A DNA stretch of 64,000 nucleotides from Gammaproteobacteria bacterium (GCA_021324305.1 JAJPJI010000034.1:44902-108901), one strand, 5' to 3'. Counted from the stretch's first letter, positions 1 through 9,243 are shown. The notes: a model not told the origin generated them from the letters alone. Numbers and translations are program-made.

Positions 1-1499
1 ATTTTAAAAATACTTTGCACGTGCGCATACAAGAAACCTTTGCTGGTTACAGCGTATGGGGTGCTGATGCGATTGTGCATATTCCTAATGGTGCAAATAC
101 CGGAAAAACATTATCAGCCGTTGCTGGTGCCGCAAAACAGAATGGCACGATGAATGGCACAATTTATCAGGATCTGAACGCTGATTTGGCAAGTGCGCCG
201 GCTGTTGTTTTTACGCAAGCGCAGGCACAGAGTGCACTTCAACACGGCATTGACACCTATCAACAAAAAGTTGGTGGTAAAACGGCTGTTTCAGAACAGC
301 AAAGCACGCTGATGGTTTTTGTTGACAAAGACAAAAAAGCACATTGGGCTTATAAAGTCAGTTTTCGTGCTGAGCCAGCCAGGATTAATGAAAAGCCAGC
401 TAAACCAGTTTACATAATGGATGCGGCTACATTTACCGTTTATGCAAGCTGGGATGATATCAAGACACTGGAAAATGTCGCAGCTGACGGCGGCGGTTTT
501 GGCGGCAACAAGAAGATGGGTAAAATGGTCTATGACGGGCTGGAAGGTAATCTTGCCAAGTTGAGCATGACGCGTGATGATGTTTCTGCTACCTGTTTCC
601 TGCAAAACTCTGATGTGACAGTCAAGGATTTTACTTCGCATAAAGTGATGTCATTCCCGTGCGCAACCGCGGACAGCAATCATAACAATGTTTATTTTGA
701 TGCTGACTTTGATGCTGTTAACGACGGCTATTCACCAGGAAACGATGCCTTGTTCGGCGGTCAGGTGATCAAGCACATGTATAACGACTGGTATGGTATT
801 CCAGTTCTGACCAATCCGGATGGCACTCCAATGATGCTCAATATGATTGTTCATGAACGTAACTATGACAATGCATACTGGGATGGCAAGCAGATGACAT
901 TTGGTGACGGCTATAGCATGTTCTATCCTCTCACCTCGCTTGGCGTCGCTGCGCATGAAATCAGCCACGGATTTACTGAACAGCATTCTGGCCTTGCATA
1001 CTATGGTATGTCTGGCGGTATGAATGAAGCATTCTCTGATATGGCTGCTCAGGCTGCTGAAGTTTATGCTTACGGCTCCGGCAAAAACAGCTGGCAGATT
1101 GGCCCGGAAATTTTCAAGGCAGAAGGCAAGGCATTGCGCTACATGGACAAACCAAGCAAGGACTGTAATGGCAAAACGCCAGGAAGCTGGTGCTCGATTG
1201 ACGATGCATCTCAATATACCGATTGGCTTGATGTTCATTTTAGCAGCGGTGTTTACAATCACTTCTTCTATATATTGGGCACAACTGATGGCTGGGATGC
1301 CAAGAAAGCATTTGATGTTATGGTTCATGCCAATAGCAATTACTGGACTTCTAACTCTACGTTCAATGAAGGTGCTTGCGGTGTGATCAGCGCAGCAAGT
1401 GATCTTGGCTTTGATGTGAAGGCTGTGATGGCTGCATTTGATGCTGTTAAAGTAGATTACAGCTCCTGCATGCTGCCAGTTATACCTGCGAAGAGCTAA
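1..1499 (+). CDS. M4 family (thermolysin/ProA-like) zinc metalloprotease, 5' truncated by window edge
   Basis: Secreted zinc endopeptidase of family M4. The frame is open from the first base of the window, so the signal peptide and start lie upstream; the TTG at 15 is not the real start, because the paralogue at 1818 aligns through this point (TLHVR). What remains is the end of the FTP/PepSY propeptide and the whole catalytic domain. The zinc site is HEISHGF with the third ligand in GGMNEAFSD, and the context (HGFTEQHSGL) closely matches Legionella ProA/Msp. A C-terminal pair of cysteines may form a disulfide. It stands in tandem with a near-identical paralogue downstream, with a terminator-like hairpin between them, so the two are separately transcribed. 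Activity is inferred from family. Confidence 0.93.
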   Translation, partial: FKNTLHVRIQETFAGYSVWGADAIVHIPNGANTGKTLSAVAGAAKQNGTMNGTIYQDLNADLASAPAVVFTQAQAQSALQHGIDTYQQKVGGKTAVSEQQSTLMVFVDKDKKAHWAYKVSFRAEPARINEKPAKPVYIMDAATFTVYASWDDIKTLENVAADGGGFGGNKKMGKMVYDGLEGNLAKLSMTRDDVSATCFLQNSDVTVKDFTSHKVMSFPCATADSNHNNVYFDADFDAVNDGYSPGNDALFGGQVIKHMYNDWYGIPVLTNPDGTPMMLNMIVHERNYDNAYWDGKQMTFGDGYSMFYPLTSLGVAAHEISHGFTEQHSGLAYYGMSGGMNEAFSDMAAQAAEVYAYGSGKNSWQIGPEIFKAEGKALRYMDKPSKDCNGKTPGSWCSIDDASQYTDWLDVHFSSGVYNHFFYILGTTDGWDAKKAFDVMVHANSNYWTSNSTFNEGACGVISAASDLGFDVKAVMAAFDAVKVDYSSCMLPVIPAKS

Positions 1500-1539
1500 A
1501 AAGTTTGTTGGTAATGTAAGACAGTAATTCAATATACGA

Positions 1540-1587
1540 TTGCCTCATTCTGGATGTCCATGTGCTTGCAGGATGAGGCAAATTTTC
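1540..1587 (+). terminator. Probable Rho-independent terminator after the first M4 protease
   Basis: Inverted repeat TTGCCTCATTCTG / CAGGATGAGGCAA (one G-T pair) around a 14-16 base loop, followed by an ATTTT run. The loop is long, so termination strength is uncertain. Confidence 0.5.
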
Positions 1588-1817
1588 CTGATTATCATTG
1601 AGTTTATTTTTGGGTAAATATTCCCTGAACAGATTTGTTCAGGATTTCGCTGCTCATTTTTAACATTTATATATTTTCATAAAAATTCGTTCACATAATT
1701 TGTCCTGTTTTGATGAATTTTGTGTACACTCATAGATGGGAATGGGCTGTAGAAAAATTCGAAATGTAATTATTCCCGAAAATGGATTTTTATTTAGTTT
1801 CTGACAAGGAGTCGCGT

Positions 1818-3455
1818 ATGAAGAAATCAATTTTAAAATTTGCAATTCTGCCAGTTTCCCTATTGGCGATGATGCCGGTGTATTCTGCAACACCAGTCGA
1901 TCTGATGAGTCAGCCTGTGTCTGCGCTCTCTTCATTTATGTCGCCAAATTCAAATGTAAGTATGAATGAAATCAATCGCTCAATCGATTTTAGGCACACC
2001 CTGCATGTTCGTGTGCAGGAAATGTATCAAGGCTATCGTGTTTGGGGTGCGGATGCAGTCATTCATATTCCAAATGGAGAAAAAACCGGGAAGTCATTTG
2101 CTGGTATTGTTTCCGCAGCGAATAGCAGCAATAGTTTCATGAATGGAACCATTTATCAGGATTTGAATGCCGATCTTGCAAATACACCTGCCTTTGTTTT
2201 TGGTCAAGCGCAGGCACAAAAAGCTGTCAACAGTGCAATCGATGCTTATCAGCATAAAATGGGCGGCAAACCTGAAATTAAAAATCAGCAAAGCGAACTG
2301 ATTGTCTATGTTGATGAAAACAACAAGGCGCATTGGGCTTACAAGATCAACTTTTATGCCGAGCCAGTAAAAACTGGTGCCATGCCCATGAAGCCGGTTT
2401 ATATTATGGATGCTGTGACATTACACATATACACAGAATGGAATGATATCAAGACAGAAGACGGCGGCGGTTTTGGCGGCAATGAAAAAATGGGCAAACT
2501 TGTATATGACGGCATGGATGGTCATTTGGCCAAGCTGGTTATAACCCGCCAGCCGACAAAAAACACCTGCTTGTTGCAAAATGCGGACGTGACCGTAAAA
2601 AGTGAAAAAACAAGCAAGGTGATCAGCTTCAAGTGTAATGCAACCGACCCTAATCATAATAATGTCTATTGGGATGGGGAAGCTGATGCAGTCAACGGTG
2701 GGTATTCGCCAGGTAACGATGCCTTGTTTGGCGGTCAGGTGATCAAGCATATGTATAAGGACTGGTATGGCGTGCCTGTTCTAGTCAATTCAGATGGATC
2801 ACCCATGATGCTCAATATGGTTGTGCATTCAGATATGGATAATGCCTATTGGGATGGTTCGAAGATGGTGTTTGGTGATGGAATAGATATGTTTTATCCG
2901 CTGACATCGCTCGGTGTGGCAGCTCATGAGGTCAGCCATGGATTCACTGAGCAGCACTCTAATCTCAACTACAGCGGCCAATCTGGCGGCATGAATGAAT
3001 CTTATTCGGATATGGCTGCCCAGGCAGCTGAAGTTTATGCGTATGGTCCAGGCAAAAACAGCTGGCAGATAGGTCCGGAAATTTTTAAAGCACCCAATGA
3101 GGCGTTACGCTACATGGATAAACCAAGCAAAGACTGCAATGGCAAAAAGCCCGGGAACTGGTGTTCAATTGATGATGCAACCCAGTATACCAGCAGTCTG
3201 GATGTGCATTTCAGCAGTGGTGTTTATAACCGCTTCTTTTATACGCTGGGCACTACCAGTGGATGGGATGCCAAAAAGGCATTTGATGTCATGGTTCATG
3301 CCAACAGCCATTATTGGACATCGAACACTAACTTCAAGACCGGTGCATGTGGTGTCATCCTGGCAGCCAAGGATCTTGGTTTTGATCTGGCGGCTGTGAA
3401 GGCAGCATTTGATGTTGTCAAAGTTGATTATAGAAATTGCAAGTCTGTTGGCTAA
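1818..3455 (+). CDS. M4 family (ProA/Msp-like) zinc metalloprotease
   Basis: Complete secreted metalloprotease of 545 residues. The ATG at 1818 is chosen because AAGGAG lies 7 bases upstream and it opens a good signal peptide (lysines, then a hydrophobic core, then VYSA); an in-frame upstream ATG at 1782 lacks this. Order: signal peptide (about 1-24), FTP/PepSY-type propeptide (about 40-200) that would act as intramolecular chaperone and inhibitor, then the M4 catalytic domain. HEVSHGF near residue 370 and GGMNESYSD about 24 residues later give the two histidines and the glutamate that bind zinc. It is a tandem duplicate of the upstream gene, and a third more divergent copy lies at 36068. In Legionella the homologue is exported by type II secretion; that route here is inferred. 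Confidence 0.95.
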   Translation: MKKSILKFAILPVSLLAMMPVYSATPVDLMSQPVSALSSFMSPNSNVSMNEINRSIDFRHTLHVRVQEMYQGYRVWGADAVIHIPNGEKTGKSFAGIVSAANSSNSFMNGTIYQDLNADLANTPAFVFGQAQAQKAVNSAIDAYQHKMGGKPEIKNQQSELIVYVDENNKAHWAYKINFYAEPVKTGAMPMKPVYIMDAVTLHIYTEWNDIKTEDGGGFGGNEKMGKLVYDGMDGHLAKLVITRQPTKNTCLLQNADVTVKSEKTSKVISFKCNATDPNHNNVYWDGEADAVNGGYSPGNDALFGGQVIKHMYKDWYGVPVLVNSDGSPMMLNMVVHSDMDNAYWDGSKMVFGDGIDMFYPLTSLGVAAHEVSHGFTEQHSNLNYSGQSGGMNESYSDMAAQAAEVYAYGPGKNSWQIGPEIFKAPNEALRYMDKPSKDCNGKKPGNWCSIDDATQYTSSLDVHFSSGVYNRFFYTLGTTSGWDAKKAFDVMVHANSHYWTSNTNFKTGACGVILAAKDLGFDLAAVKAAFDVVKVDYRNCKSVG

Positions 3456-3475
3456 GGTAATAATTGCTAATTTAT

Positions 3476-3503
3476 AGCCCAGCTTTCATGCTGGGCTTTT
3501 TTT
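3476..3503 (+). terminator. Rho-independent terminator after the second M4 protease
   Basis: Perfect 8-bp stem AGCCCAGC / GCTGGGCT with loop TTTCAT, followed by six T. Ends the protease transcript before the tRNA gene. Confidence 0.9.
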
Positions 3504-3588
3504 CGACCGATGTTTGCTCATCTGCCAGGGCAGTGATGGTATTTGATTGATATTCGTGTGAAATCCCATAGAATACTCGTTCAAACCT

Positions 3589-3659
3589 GCGGGTGTAGTT
3601 CAATGGTAGAACGGGAGCTTCCCAAGCTCTTAACGTGGGTTCGATTCCCATCACCCGCT
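3589..3659 (+). tRNA. tRNA-Gly (anticodon CCC)
   Basis: Acceptor stem GCGGGTG pairs with CACCCGC, followed by discriminator T. D-arm GTTCAATGGTAGAAC; anticodon stem GGAGC/GCTCT encloses loop TTCCCAA, so the anticodon is CCC (reads GGG). T-arm GTGGGTTCGATTCCCAT carries the standard GTTCGATTC loop. CCA is not encoded (TTAC follows), so it would be added after transcription. It sits between the protease terminator and the carbonic anhydrase gene. Confidence 0.96.
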
Positions 3660-3704
3660 TTACATTTCGTCGTGTTATCCCCTTTTGCTTAAAAGGAGAG
3701 AATA

Positions 3705-4544
3705 ATGAAACGGAAATTCAGGTGGTGGCTCATTCATGCTTGTATTCTTGGGCCATGTTTTTTTATGCATGCGGCTTATGCAGATGTGAATGAGAGCGGC
3801 ATCAAGACAAGCTGGGGATATAAGGGCAATAATGGGCCAGAGAGATGGGGGCAGCTGGCGCCGGCTTTTATTCAATGCGCGAAAGGAAAAGCTCAGTCAC
3901 CGATCAGTATTGTTAAAAAAGTAAATAAAATTCCGGGCAGCCTTGTCATTAATTATCAGTCGTCACCCGTGAGTATAAAATATGACGGTAACACAAGCTT
4001 GATGATTGGAAGTACACAAACCATCATTAATGATGGTCACAGTATGCAAATAAATTTTTCTCATGGCCAGGCGAACGAAAATATCAAGCTGAATGGCGTA
4101 GAGTACCGTCTGGTTCAGTTTCATTTGCATTCACCGAGTGAAAATGAGCTGCGCGGCCAGAATTTTCCTCTGGAAATCCATTTTGTTCATCAGGGTAGTG
4201 ATGGAAAAGTTGCAGTGATAGGTGTATTTGTGAAAGGCGGTGCCGCTAATCCGGTTCTGGAAAATATGATAAAGCAATTCCCGAATGATAAAGGTCTGGA
4301 GCATCCTGTGCAAGGCAGCATCAATCCTGCGGATTTGCTGCCTGTGAAGCGTGATTATTATAGTTTCATGGGTTCGTTGACCACCCCGCCTTGTACTGAA
4401 GGGCTGCAGTGGATTGTGATGTCTGATACCATCACGGCATCACCATCACAAATTTTATTGTTCAGAAAAGCAATGGGTGGTTCCAATGCACGGCCGGTGC
4501 AGCCGTTAAACAAGCGCGTTATTAACTATAGTGCAATAAACTAG
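3705..4544 (+). CDS. Periplasmic alpha-class carbonic anhydrase
   Basis: Catalyses reversible hydration of CO2 to bicarbonate in the periplasm. 279 residues with a clear signal peptide ending near MHAAYADV. Alpha-class features: the WGY start of the domain, QSPISI, the zinc ligands in FHLHSPSE (HxH) and the third histidine in EIHFVHQ, and the SLTTPPCTEGLQW signature with its conserved threonine. One Cys early (QCAKG) and one in PPCTEG could make the disulfide typical of bacterial alpha-CAs. SD AAAGGAGAG is 10 bases upstream. It is followed at 10 bases by the AsmA-like gene, so the two may be co-transcribed, though functions are unrelated. Confidence 0.94.
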   Translation: MKRKFRWWLIHACILGPCFFMHAAYADVNESGIKTSWGYKGNNGPERWGQLAPAFIQCAKGKAQSPISIVKKVNKIPGSLVINYQSSPVSIKYDGNTSLMIGSTQTIINDGHSMQINFSHGQANENIKLNGVEYRLVQFHLHSPSENELRGQNFPLEIHFVHQGSDGKVAVIGVFVKGGAANPVLENMIKQFPNDKGLEHPVQGSINPADLLPVKRDYYSFMGSLTTPPCTEGLQWIVMSDTITASPSQILLFRKAMGGSNARPVQPLNKRVINYSAIN

Positions 4545-4554
4545 AGTTCTCTTT

Positions 4555-5685
4555 ATGAAAACATTAAAAATCATATTTTATATTTTGTGTCTGATCATTT
4601 TGATTGCGGTGCTTGCGTTTGGCAGTCTGGCCATTTTTGTTGATCCAAACAAACTCAAACCCATGCTGGTTGAAGAAGTAAGAAAGCAGACAGGGTATAA
4701 ATTGGTAATCGATGGGAAACTGTCATGGTCATTTTATCCGCGAGTGGCTGTCAAAATAGATCGCATGACATTGACGCCGCCAAATCAGACTGTGCCATTC
4801 ATCGATGCACAGGATGTCAGGATTGGTGCTGATGTGGCACAATTGATTCATTCAAATGAAAAATTGCAAGGCAATGTTTCTATCTCTAATGTCAAATTAA
4901 CCAATATTCATGCCGAAAATGTAAGCGCTGATTTGCACTGGCAGAATAATGCTCTGATTATTGAACCAATAAAAGCATCATTCTATGGCGGCACACTTGT
5001 GGGCACGGCAACCGGCAGTAATTTTTCGGCTGTCCAGCACTGGAAGTGGAATATCCAGGCGAATGGCATACAGATAAAGCCGTTGCTGGATGACGCCAAT
5101 GACGGAAACAGCAAAATAAAAATTGCGGGCGTCGGTCAGATGAATATGCAGGCTGAGTCAAGCGGAAAAACCCGCGAACAGGTTTTGAATTCGCTGAATG
5201 GAACATTGACATTCAGTATTCGCGATGGTGTTGTCGAAGGCATTGATCTCAATTATCTGTTTCAGAGTGCTGATGCTCTGATTAACAAGCAGCCCATGCC
5301 GTCGCCAACCAATATCAATGAAACGGTGTTCCAGAGTTTGCAAGGTACCGCGGCCATCAAAAATGGCGTAGCTGAGACAAATGACATGCTGCTGACATCC
5401 TCCGCATTTACAACCAAGGCTCAGGGCAGTGTGGAATTGCTTTCCCAGAGTATCAATCTCCGGTTGCAGCTGAATCCGCAACAGAAGGCGAAAACGCAAT
5501 GGGAAATACCCGTTCTGATCACAGGAAGGCTTAACCATCCGGATATCCGCCTGGATACCGAGGAAATACAGAAGTTTCTTGCGGCTCAGGAAATTGAAAA
5601 GCTCAAGGCTAAAGCAGTTGAGCAAATTCAAAAGCGAATTCCAGGCAAGGCCGGAGAATTTTTGCAGAATTTGCTGGGTAACTAA
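4555..5685 (+). CDS. Short AsmA-family protein
   Basis: 376-residue inner-membrane-anchored periplasmic protein. One N-terminal membrane segment (about residues 5-28) is followed by FVDPNKLKPML and GKLSWSFYPRVAVKI, which are the typical AsmA opening, and ends with the AsmA C-terminal region (GTLTFSIRDGVVEGIDL, then ITGRLNHPDIRLD). The family is linked to phospholipid traffic between membranes and to outer-membrane assembly. It is much shorter than E. coli AsmA (about 600 residues), so it is a reduced member. Only 2 bases separate its stop from the xthA start, which points to co-transcription. Confidence 0.85.
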   Translation: MKTLKIIFYILCLIILIAVLAFGSLAIFVDPNKLKPMLVEEVRKQTGYKLVIDGKLSWSFYPRVAVKIDRMTLTPPNQTVPFIDAQDVRIGADVAQLIHSNEKLQGNVSISNVKLTNIHAENVSADLHWQNNALIIEPIKASFYGGTLVGTATGSNFSAVQHWKWNIQANGIQIKPLLDDANDGNSKIKIAGVGQMNMQAESSGKTREQVLNSLNGTLTFSIRDGVVEGIDLNYLFQSADALINKQPMPSPTNINETVFQSLQGTAAIKNGVAETNDMLLTSSAFTTKAQGSVELLSQSINLRLQLNPQQKAKTQWEIPVLITGRLNHPDIRLDTEEIQKFLAAQEIEKLKAKAVEQIQKRIPGKAGEFLQNLLGN

Positions 5686-5687
5686 AT

Positions 5688-6464
5688 ATGTTGCGAGTTA
5701 TCACGCTTAATCTCAATGGCATACGGTCGGCAGCGCGCAAGGGTTTTTTTGAATGGCTGCGTACCCAGAATGCGGATGTTGTCTGTATTCAGGAATTAAA
5801 AGCCCAGGAAGGCGACCTGAATCATCCGGCGTTTTGCCCGGAGGGATATCAGGGTTTTTTTCATTATGCGGAAAAAAAAGGCTATAGCGGTGTAGGTATC
5901 TATACCCGTCATTTGCCGGATGATGTGGTAACGGGGTTGGGCTGGGAATCGGCTGACCAGGAAGGGCGCTATGTGGCAGTCAAGCTGGGCAAGCTCTGGA
6001 TTGCATCAATCTATCTGCCCTCTGGAACGTCTGGCGAACACCGCCAGACAATCAAATATGATTTTCTTGATCGATATGCCCGCTATCTTCAAAACTTGCC
6101 CAGTCGGGATTGTGACTATATTATCTGCGGCGACTGGAATATTGCTCATAAAAACATAGACTTGAAGAATTGGCGCGGCAACCAGAAAAACTCGGGTTTT
6201 TTACCCGAGGAGCGTGCCTGGATGGATAAGTTATTTGGTGAGATGGGGTTTGTGGATGCGTTCCGGGAGGTCAGCAAGGAAGCCGATCAATATACCTGGT
6301 GGTCGAATCGTGGCCAGGCCTGGGCGAAGAATGTCGGGTGGAGAATCGATTACCAGGTTATCACTCCGGGGTTAAAGCCTACAATAAAATCAGCCAGTAT
6401 CTACAAAGACCAGCGCTTTTCAGACCATGCCCCTTTGACACTTGATTATGATATTATTCTTTAA
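5688..6464 (+). CDS. xthA: Exodeoxyribonuclease III (AP endonuclease)
   Basis: DNase I-fold Mg2+-dependent nuclease that cuts 5' to abasic sites and removes 3' blocking groups in base excision repair; cytoplasmic. 258 residues, the usual length. Conserved motifs in order: LNLNGIRSA, CIQELKAQ (metal-binding Glu), GDWNIAHKNIDLKNWRGN, FVDAFRE, YTWWSNRGQAW and the C-terminal SDHAPL with catalytic Asp-His. The start is 2 bases after the AsmA stop, and the end of that gene supplies the upstream ribosome-binding region, so translation may be coupled. Confidence 0.96.
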   Translation: MLRVITLNLNGIRSAARKGFFEWLRTQNADVVCIQELKAQEGDLNHPAFCPEGYQGFFHYAEKKGYSGVGIYTRHLPDDVVTGLGWESADQEGRYVAVKLGKLWIASIYLPSGTSGEHRQTIKYDFLDRYARYLQNLPSRDCDYIICGDWNIAHKNIDLKNWRGNQKNSGFLPEERAWMDKLFGEMGFVDAFREVSKEADQYTWWSNRGQAWAKNVGWRIDYQVITPGLKPTIKSASIYKDQRFSDHAPLTLDYDIIL

Positions 6465-6484
6465 ATTTCATATAATTTCATTAA

Positions 6485-6517
6485 ATTAAGGGTTTCTTAA
6501 GGCGCTTGGCATAGACT
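6485..6517 (+). promoter_or_regulatory. PmrA-like box with -10 element
   Basis: ATTAAG-N5-CTTAAG at 6485-6501 differs from the PmrA consensus YTTAAK-N5-YTTAAK at one base. A -10-like TAGACT lies 10 bases further on (6512-6517), which places transcription about 25 bases before the ATG at 6548. The same spacing recurs before several effector-like genes in this window. Function is inferred from the motif. Confidence 0.5.
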
Positions 6518-6547
6518 AAAGATAAGAGCCCAATACAGGCAAATACA

Positions 6548-6877
6548 ATGCAAGACCGAGATACTGCAATTCAATATATCATTGCGCAAGGACCTGATGG
6601 ACTCAGGAAAGTGCTCGATGATTTATTGGAGGCATCACAAAAAGACACAAACTTTGCTGCGGAGCCGCATTACATTGAGTATCAGCTTGGCAGCCAGCGA
6701 TCACTCATCAAAGTAGACATGAGCGAGAAACCGTATCTCTTTTGGTATTGTGATTTGATGGGCAGGGCAGCTACCAAGGCTGTAAAAGATACCATTGCTG
6801 ATTTCTTGTGGGAAAAATGCGGTGAAAAAGAACGTGCATGGCAGGAGATAATTTCAAGGGAGCAGATCCATGGCTAA
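6548..6877 (+). CDS. Unknown small acidic protein, first of an overlapping pair
   Basis: 109 residues with no family I recognise. Soluble, no signal peptide or membrane segment; the C-terminal half (FLWEKCGEKERAWQEIISREQ) looks alpha-helical. It overlaps the next gene by 8 bases in another frame, so the two are almost certainly translated from one mRNA. A PmrA-like box and -10 element precede it, as they do other candidate effector genes here. This could be an effector, or a small effector with its chaperone, but the sequence alone does not decide. A gene is supported by the strong overlap arrangement and long open frame. Confidence 0.75.
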   Translation: MQDRDTAIQYIIAQGPDGLRKVLDDLLEASQKDTNFAAEPHYIEYQLGSQRSLIKVDMSEKPYLFWYCDLMGRAATKAVKDTIADFLWEKCGEKERAWQEIISREQIHG

Positions 6878-7292
6878 TCAAATTGTGAATGCTGAAATGA
6901 AAAGACAAGAAGAATTAGAACAAAAAAGAATTGAATTCTGTGGCAAGGTTGGTGACTTTATCCCGAACGTAAATTTGCCAGACTTATTTGAGGCAGCAAA
7001 AACTCAGGAAGACGGATTTATACCCGGATTAAAAGGAAGGCCGGAGTATGAATCACAGCTTGTGCGAACGAATCGTGCTCTCTATGAGAAGTATATGGAA
7101 TCGAGGCGTGGAGTTTCTGCTCCGGCATCTGTTGTGCTGGCAGAGCCTTTGCTGCCGCAAGAGACACAGCGTTTATCGACCAGTATGTTCAGTTTCTGGA
7201 AAACAAAATCGCAATCCCAGGCTCCGGAAAATACAAAAATCGCAGCTCACAAGGTAGAGCCAACCCCCAGGAAGAATACGCCTGGCTCATGA
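6870..7292 (+). CDS. Unknown protein, second of an overlapping pair
   Basis: 140 residues, unrecognised. ATG at 6870 follows AAGGGAG with 8 bases spacing, inside the end of the preceding gene. The N-terminal 30 residues are charged and helical (KRQEELEQKRIEF). The C-terminal third is low-complexity, Pro/Ser/Thr/Lys-rich and probably disordered. No export signal. It is tied to its partner by the 8-base overlap and would share the PmrA-like promoter. A disordered hydrophilic tail fits a type IV substrate, but this is weak evidence. Confidence 0.72.
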   Translation: MANQIVNAEMKRQEELEQKRIEFCGKVGDFIPNVNLPDLFEAAKTQEDGFIPGLKGRPEYESQLVRTNRALYEKYMESRRGVSAPASVVLAEPLLPQETQRLSTSMFSFWKTKSQSQAPENTKIAAHKVEPTPRKNTPGS

Positions 7293-7414
7293 CAGCTTTT
7301 CATGAAGGCAATACACTCACCATGATGTAAGTGCAAACTGGCTCTGGTATGAGCCAGTATCTATCGTTTACAATGGCACAGCTTCTAAACATTACTTCGA
7401 AGGTCTTTCACCTT

Positions 7415-8329
7415 ATGTGCAAGAGATCGTACAAATCCATTTTTTCTCTTATTTTACTTGCATTGACTACCATATCGATTGCTTATGCTTCAGTATCCGG
7501 AATCGTTGTGTTTCAAAGTGATTTCGGGGTCAAGGATGGTGCGGTCAGTGCAGTAAAAGGTGTAATGTACACAGTAGACAAGTCGCTGATCGTTTCTGAT
7601 CTGACCAATGAAATTACGCCATTCAATATTTGGGAGGCAGCTTATCGTCTGCATCAGACAGCGAATTACTGGCCGGCTGGCACAGTGTTTGTCAGTGTGG
7701 TTGATCCCGGGGTTGGAACGGCGAGGCGCTCGATTGTTGCATTAGCAAATAACGGCCAGTATTTCGTTACACCCGACAATGGAACCCTGACACTAATCAA
7801 TGACGAAGTTGGTATCAAGGAAGTCAGAACAATAGATGAAACCAAAAACAGGCTCAAGGGATCAGGTGCATCTTATACCTTTCATGGCCGGGATGTGTAT
7901 GGCTACACGGCAGCCAGACTGGCTTCCGGGAAAATTTCTTTCGAAGAAGTGGGGCCGGTATTGCATGATCCGGTTGTCAGGCTGTCTTATCAAAAACCTC
8001 TTATCAAAAACAACACACTGGAAGGAACCGTTGTCATACTGGATCCTCAATATGGAAATGTCTGGACCAACATTGACAAAAAGCTGATCGACAAGTTTGG
8101 TGTCAAGCTGGGTGAGCGCTATCGAGTCAACATTTACCAGGGGAAAAAGCTCAGGTATTCAAGGGTTCTCGCTCTTCATAATACTTTTGGCGAAGTAAAA
8201 AAGGGCGCTGACCTGCTTTATTTAAACAGCCTGCTTAATTTGTCAGTTGCAACCAATCAAGGGAATTTTGCAAAAGACAATCAGATTGGCAGCGGCCCCG
8301 ACTGGTTGATTCGAATCACAAAAAAATAG
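7415..8329 (+). CDS. SAM hydrolase / SAM hydroxide adenosyltransferase family (DUF62), exported
   Basis: Member of the DUF62 family, which hydrolyses S-adenosylmethionine to adenosine and methionine (relatives make fluoro- or chloro-adenosine). Motifs: VVFQSDFGVKDG near the start with its conserved Asp, VSVVDPGVGTARRSI, YFVTPDNGTLTL, and a C-terminal domain with NTFGEVKKGADLLYLNS. I place the start at ATG 7415, with GAAGG 12 bases upstream, because this opens a signal peptide (KRSYKSIFSLILLALTTISIAYA); in-frame starts at 7331 (GTG) and 7349 would add residues in front of that signal. An exported SAM hydrolase is odd, as the substrate is cytoplasmic. The window gives no partner gene; the next gene is convergent. 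Confidence 0.85.
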   Translation: MCKRSYKSIFSLILLALTTISIAYASVSGIVVFQSDFGVKDGAVSAVKGVMYTVDKSLIVSDLTNEITPFNIWEAAYRLHQTANYWPAGTVFVSVVDPGVGTARRSIVALANNGQYFVTPDNGTLTLINDEVGIKEVRTIDETKNRLKGSGASYTFHGRDVYGYTAARLASGKISFEEVGPVLHDPVVRLSYQKPLIKNNTLEGTVVILDPQYGNVWTNIDKKLIDKFGVKLGERYRVNIYQGKKLRYSRVLALHNTFGEVKKGADLLYLNSLLNLSVATNQGNFAKDNQIGSGPDWLIRITKK

Positions 8330-8369
8330 CCGCGACAGCTGCACTGGTCTATGTCTGGTGAAGAAGCGC

Positions 8370-9077
8370 TTACCCGGTTTTCTGTACCTTGATTAATTGC
8401 TGTATCCCGTCTTTTGCCAGCGCGAGCATCTTGTCGAGATCAGTCTGCACAAAAGTATCTCTTTCAGCAGTACCCTGAATTTCAATAAAACCGCCATGTT
8501 CCGTCATGACGACATTCATGTCAGTTTCTGCGCTGGAGTCTTCGGCATAGTCCAGATCCAGAATGGCTTCACCCTGATAGATGCCGACAGACACGGATGC
8601 AACATATTGCAGAAAGGGAGAGGAGTTGATTTTGCCAATCTTTTTCAGGTATTCAATGGCATCGTGCAAGGCTACACAGCCGCCGGTAATGGAAGCGGTG
8701 CGCGTGCCACCGTCAGCCTGAATGACATCGCAGTCAACAACGATGGTATATTCACCCAGCTGGGTTAGGTCAACCGCTGCGCGCAATGATCTCGCTATCA
8801 ACCGTTGAATTTCCTGTGTACGTCCGGCCTGTTTGCCTTTGGCGGCTTCTCTTTGCATACGTTCATGGGTGGAACGGGGCAGCATGCCGTATTCGGCAGT
8901 GATCCAGCCTTTGCCTGAGTCCTTCAGGAATGGCGGTACGCCGGTAGTCACACTGGCGGTGCATAAAACCTTGGTATCCCCAAATTCGACTAATACGGAT
9001 CCTTCGGCATGCTTGGTATAGTTGCGTGTAATGCGGATGTCGCGTAGCTGATGATTGGACCGGCTGCTTGGACGCAT
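8370..9077 (-). CDS. rph: Ribonuclease PH
   Basis: Phosphorolytic 3'-5' exoribonuclease that trims tRNA 3' ends. 235 residues, close to the family's 238. Motifs: [27 protein letters not shown] at the N terminus (here cited by key residues R2, R6, R13), [17 protein letters not shown], the [14 protein letters not shown] helix, [19 protein letters not shown] with the phosphate site, and [19 protein letters not shown] with the metal-binding acidic residues. ATG at 9077 has GGAG 9 bases upstream. It is divergent from hslV with about 240 bases between. Confidence 0.96.
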   Translation of the reverse strand: MRPSSRSNHQLRDIRITRNYTKHAEGSVLVEFGDTKVLCTASVTTGVPPFLKDSGKGWITAEYGMLPRSTHERMQREAAKGKQAGRTQEIQRLIARSLRAAVDLTQLGEYTIVVDCDVIQADGGTRTASITGGCVALHDAIEYLKKIGKINSSPFLQYVASVSVGIYQGEAILDLDYAEDSSAETDMNVVMTEHGGFIEIQGTAERDTFVQTDLDKMLALAKDGIQQLIKVQKTG

Positions 9078-9217
9078 GGCTTGACACTCCTCTAAAAAGG
9101 GGGATTATCCTAGAAACGGCGAGGAAGAGCGAGGATGAAATGTACCGATTAAGGCGTTATATTTAGCCCCGCACCTTCCTATTGTTTTGGCGGTCAGACA
9201 GTCTGGGCTGAATAAGG

Positions 9218-9243
9218 CTTGTAAAGTTCATATCTGCCCTTAT
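9218..9243 (+). promoter_or_regulatory. Possible heat-shock (sigma-32) promoter for hslVU
   Basis: CTTGTAA, 12 bases, then CCCTTAT resembles the sigma-32 pattern CTTGAA-N12-15-CCCCAT. It would give a leader of roughly 65 bases before hslV. hslVU is heat-shock controlled in E. coli, which is the reason I looked. Two mismatches keep this tentative. Confidence 0.35.
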
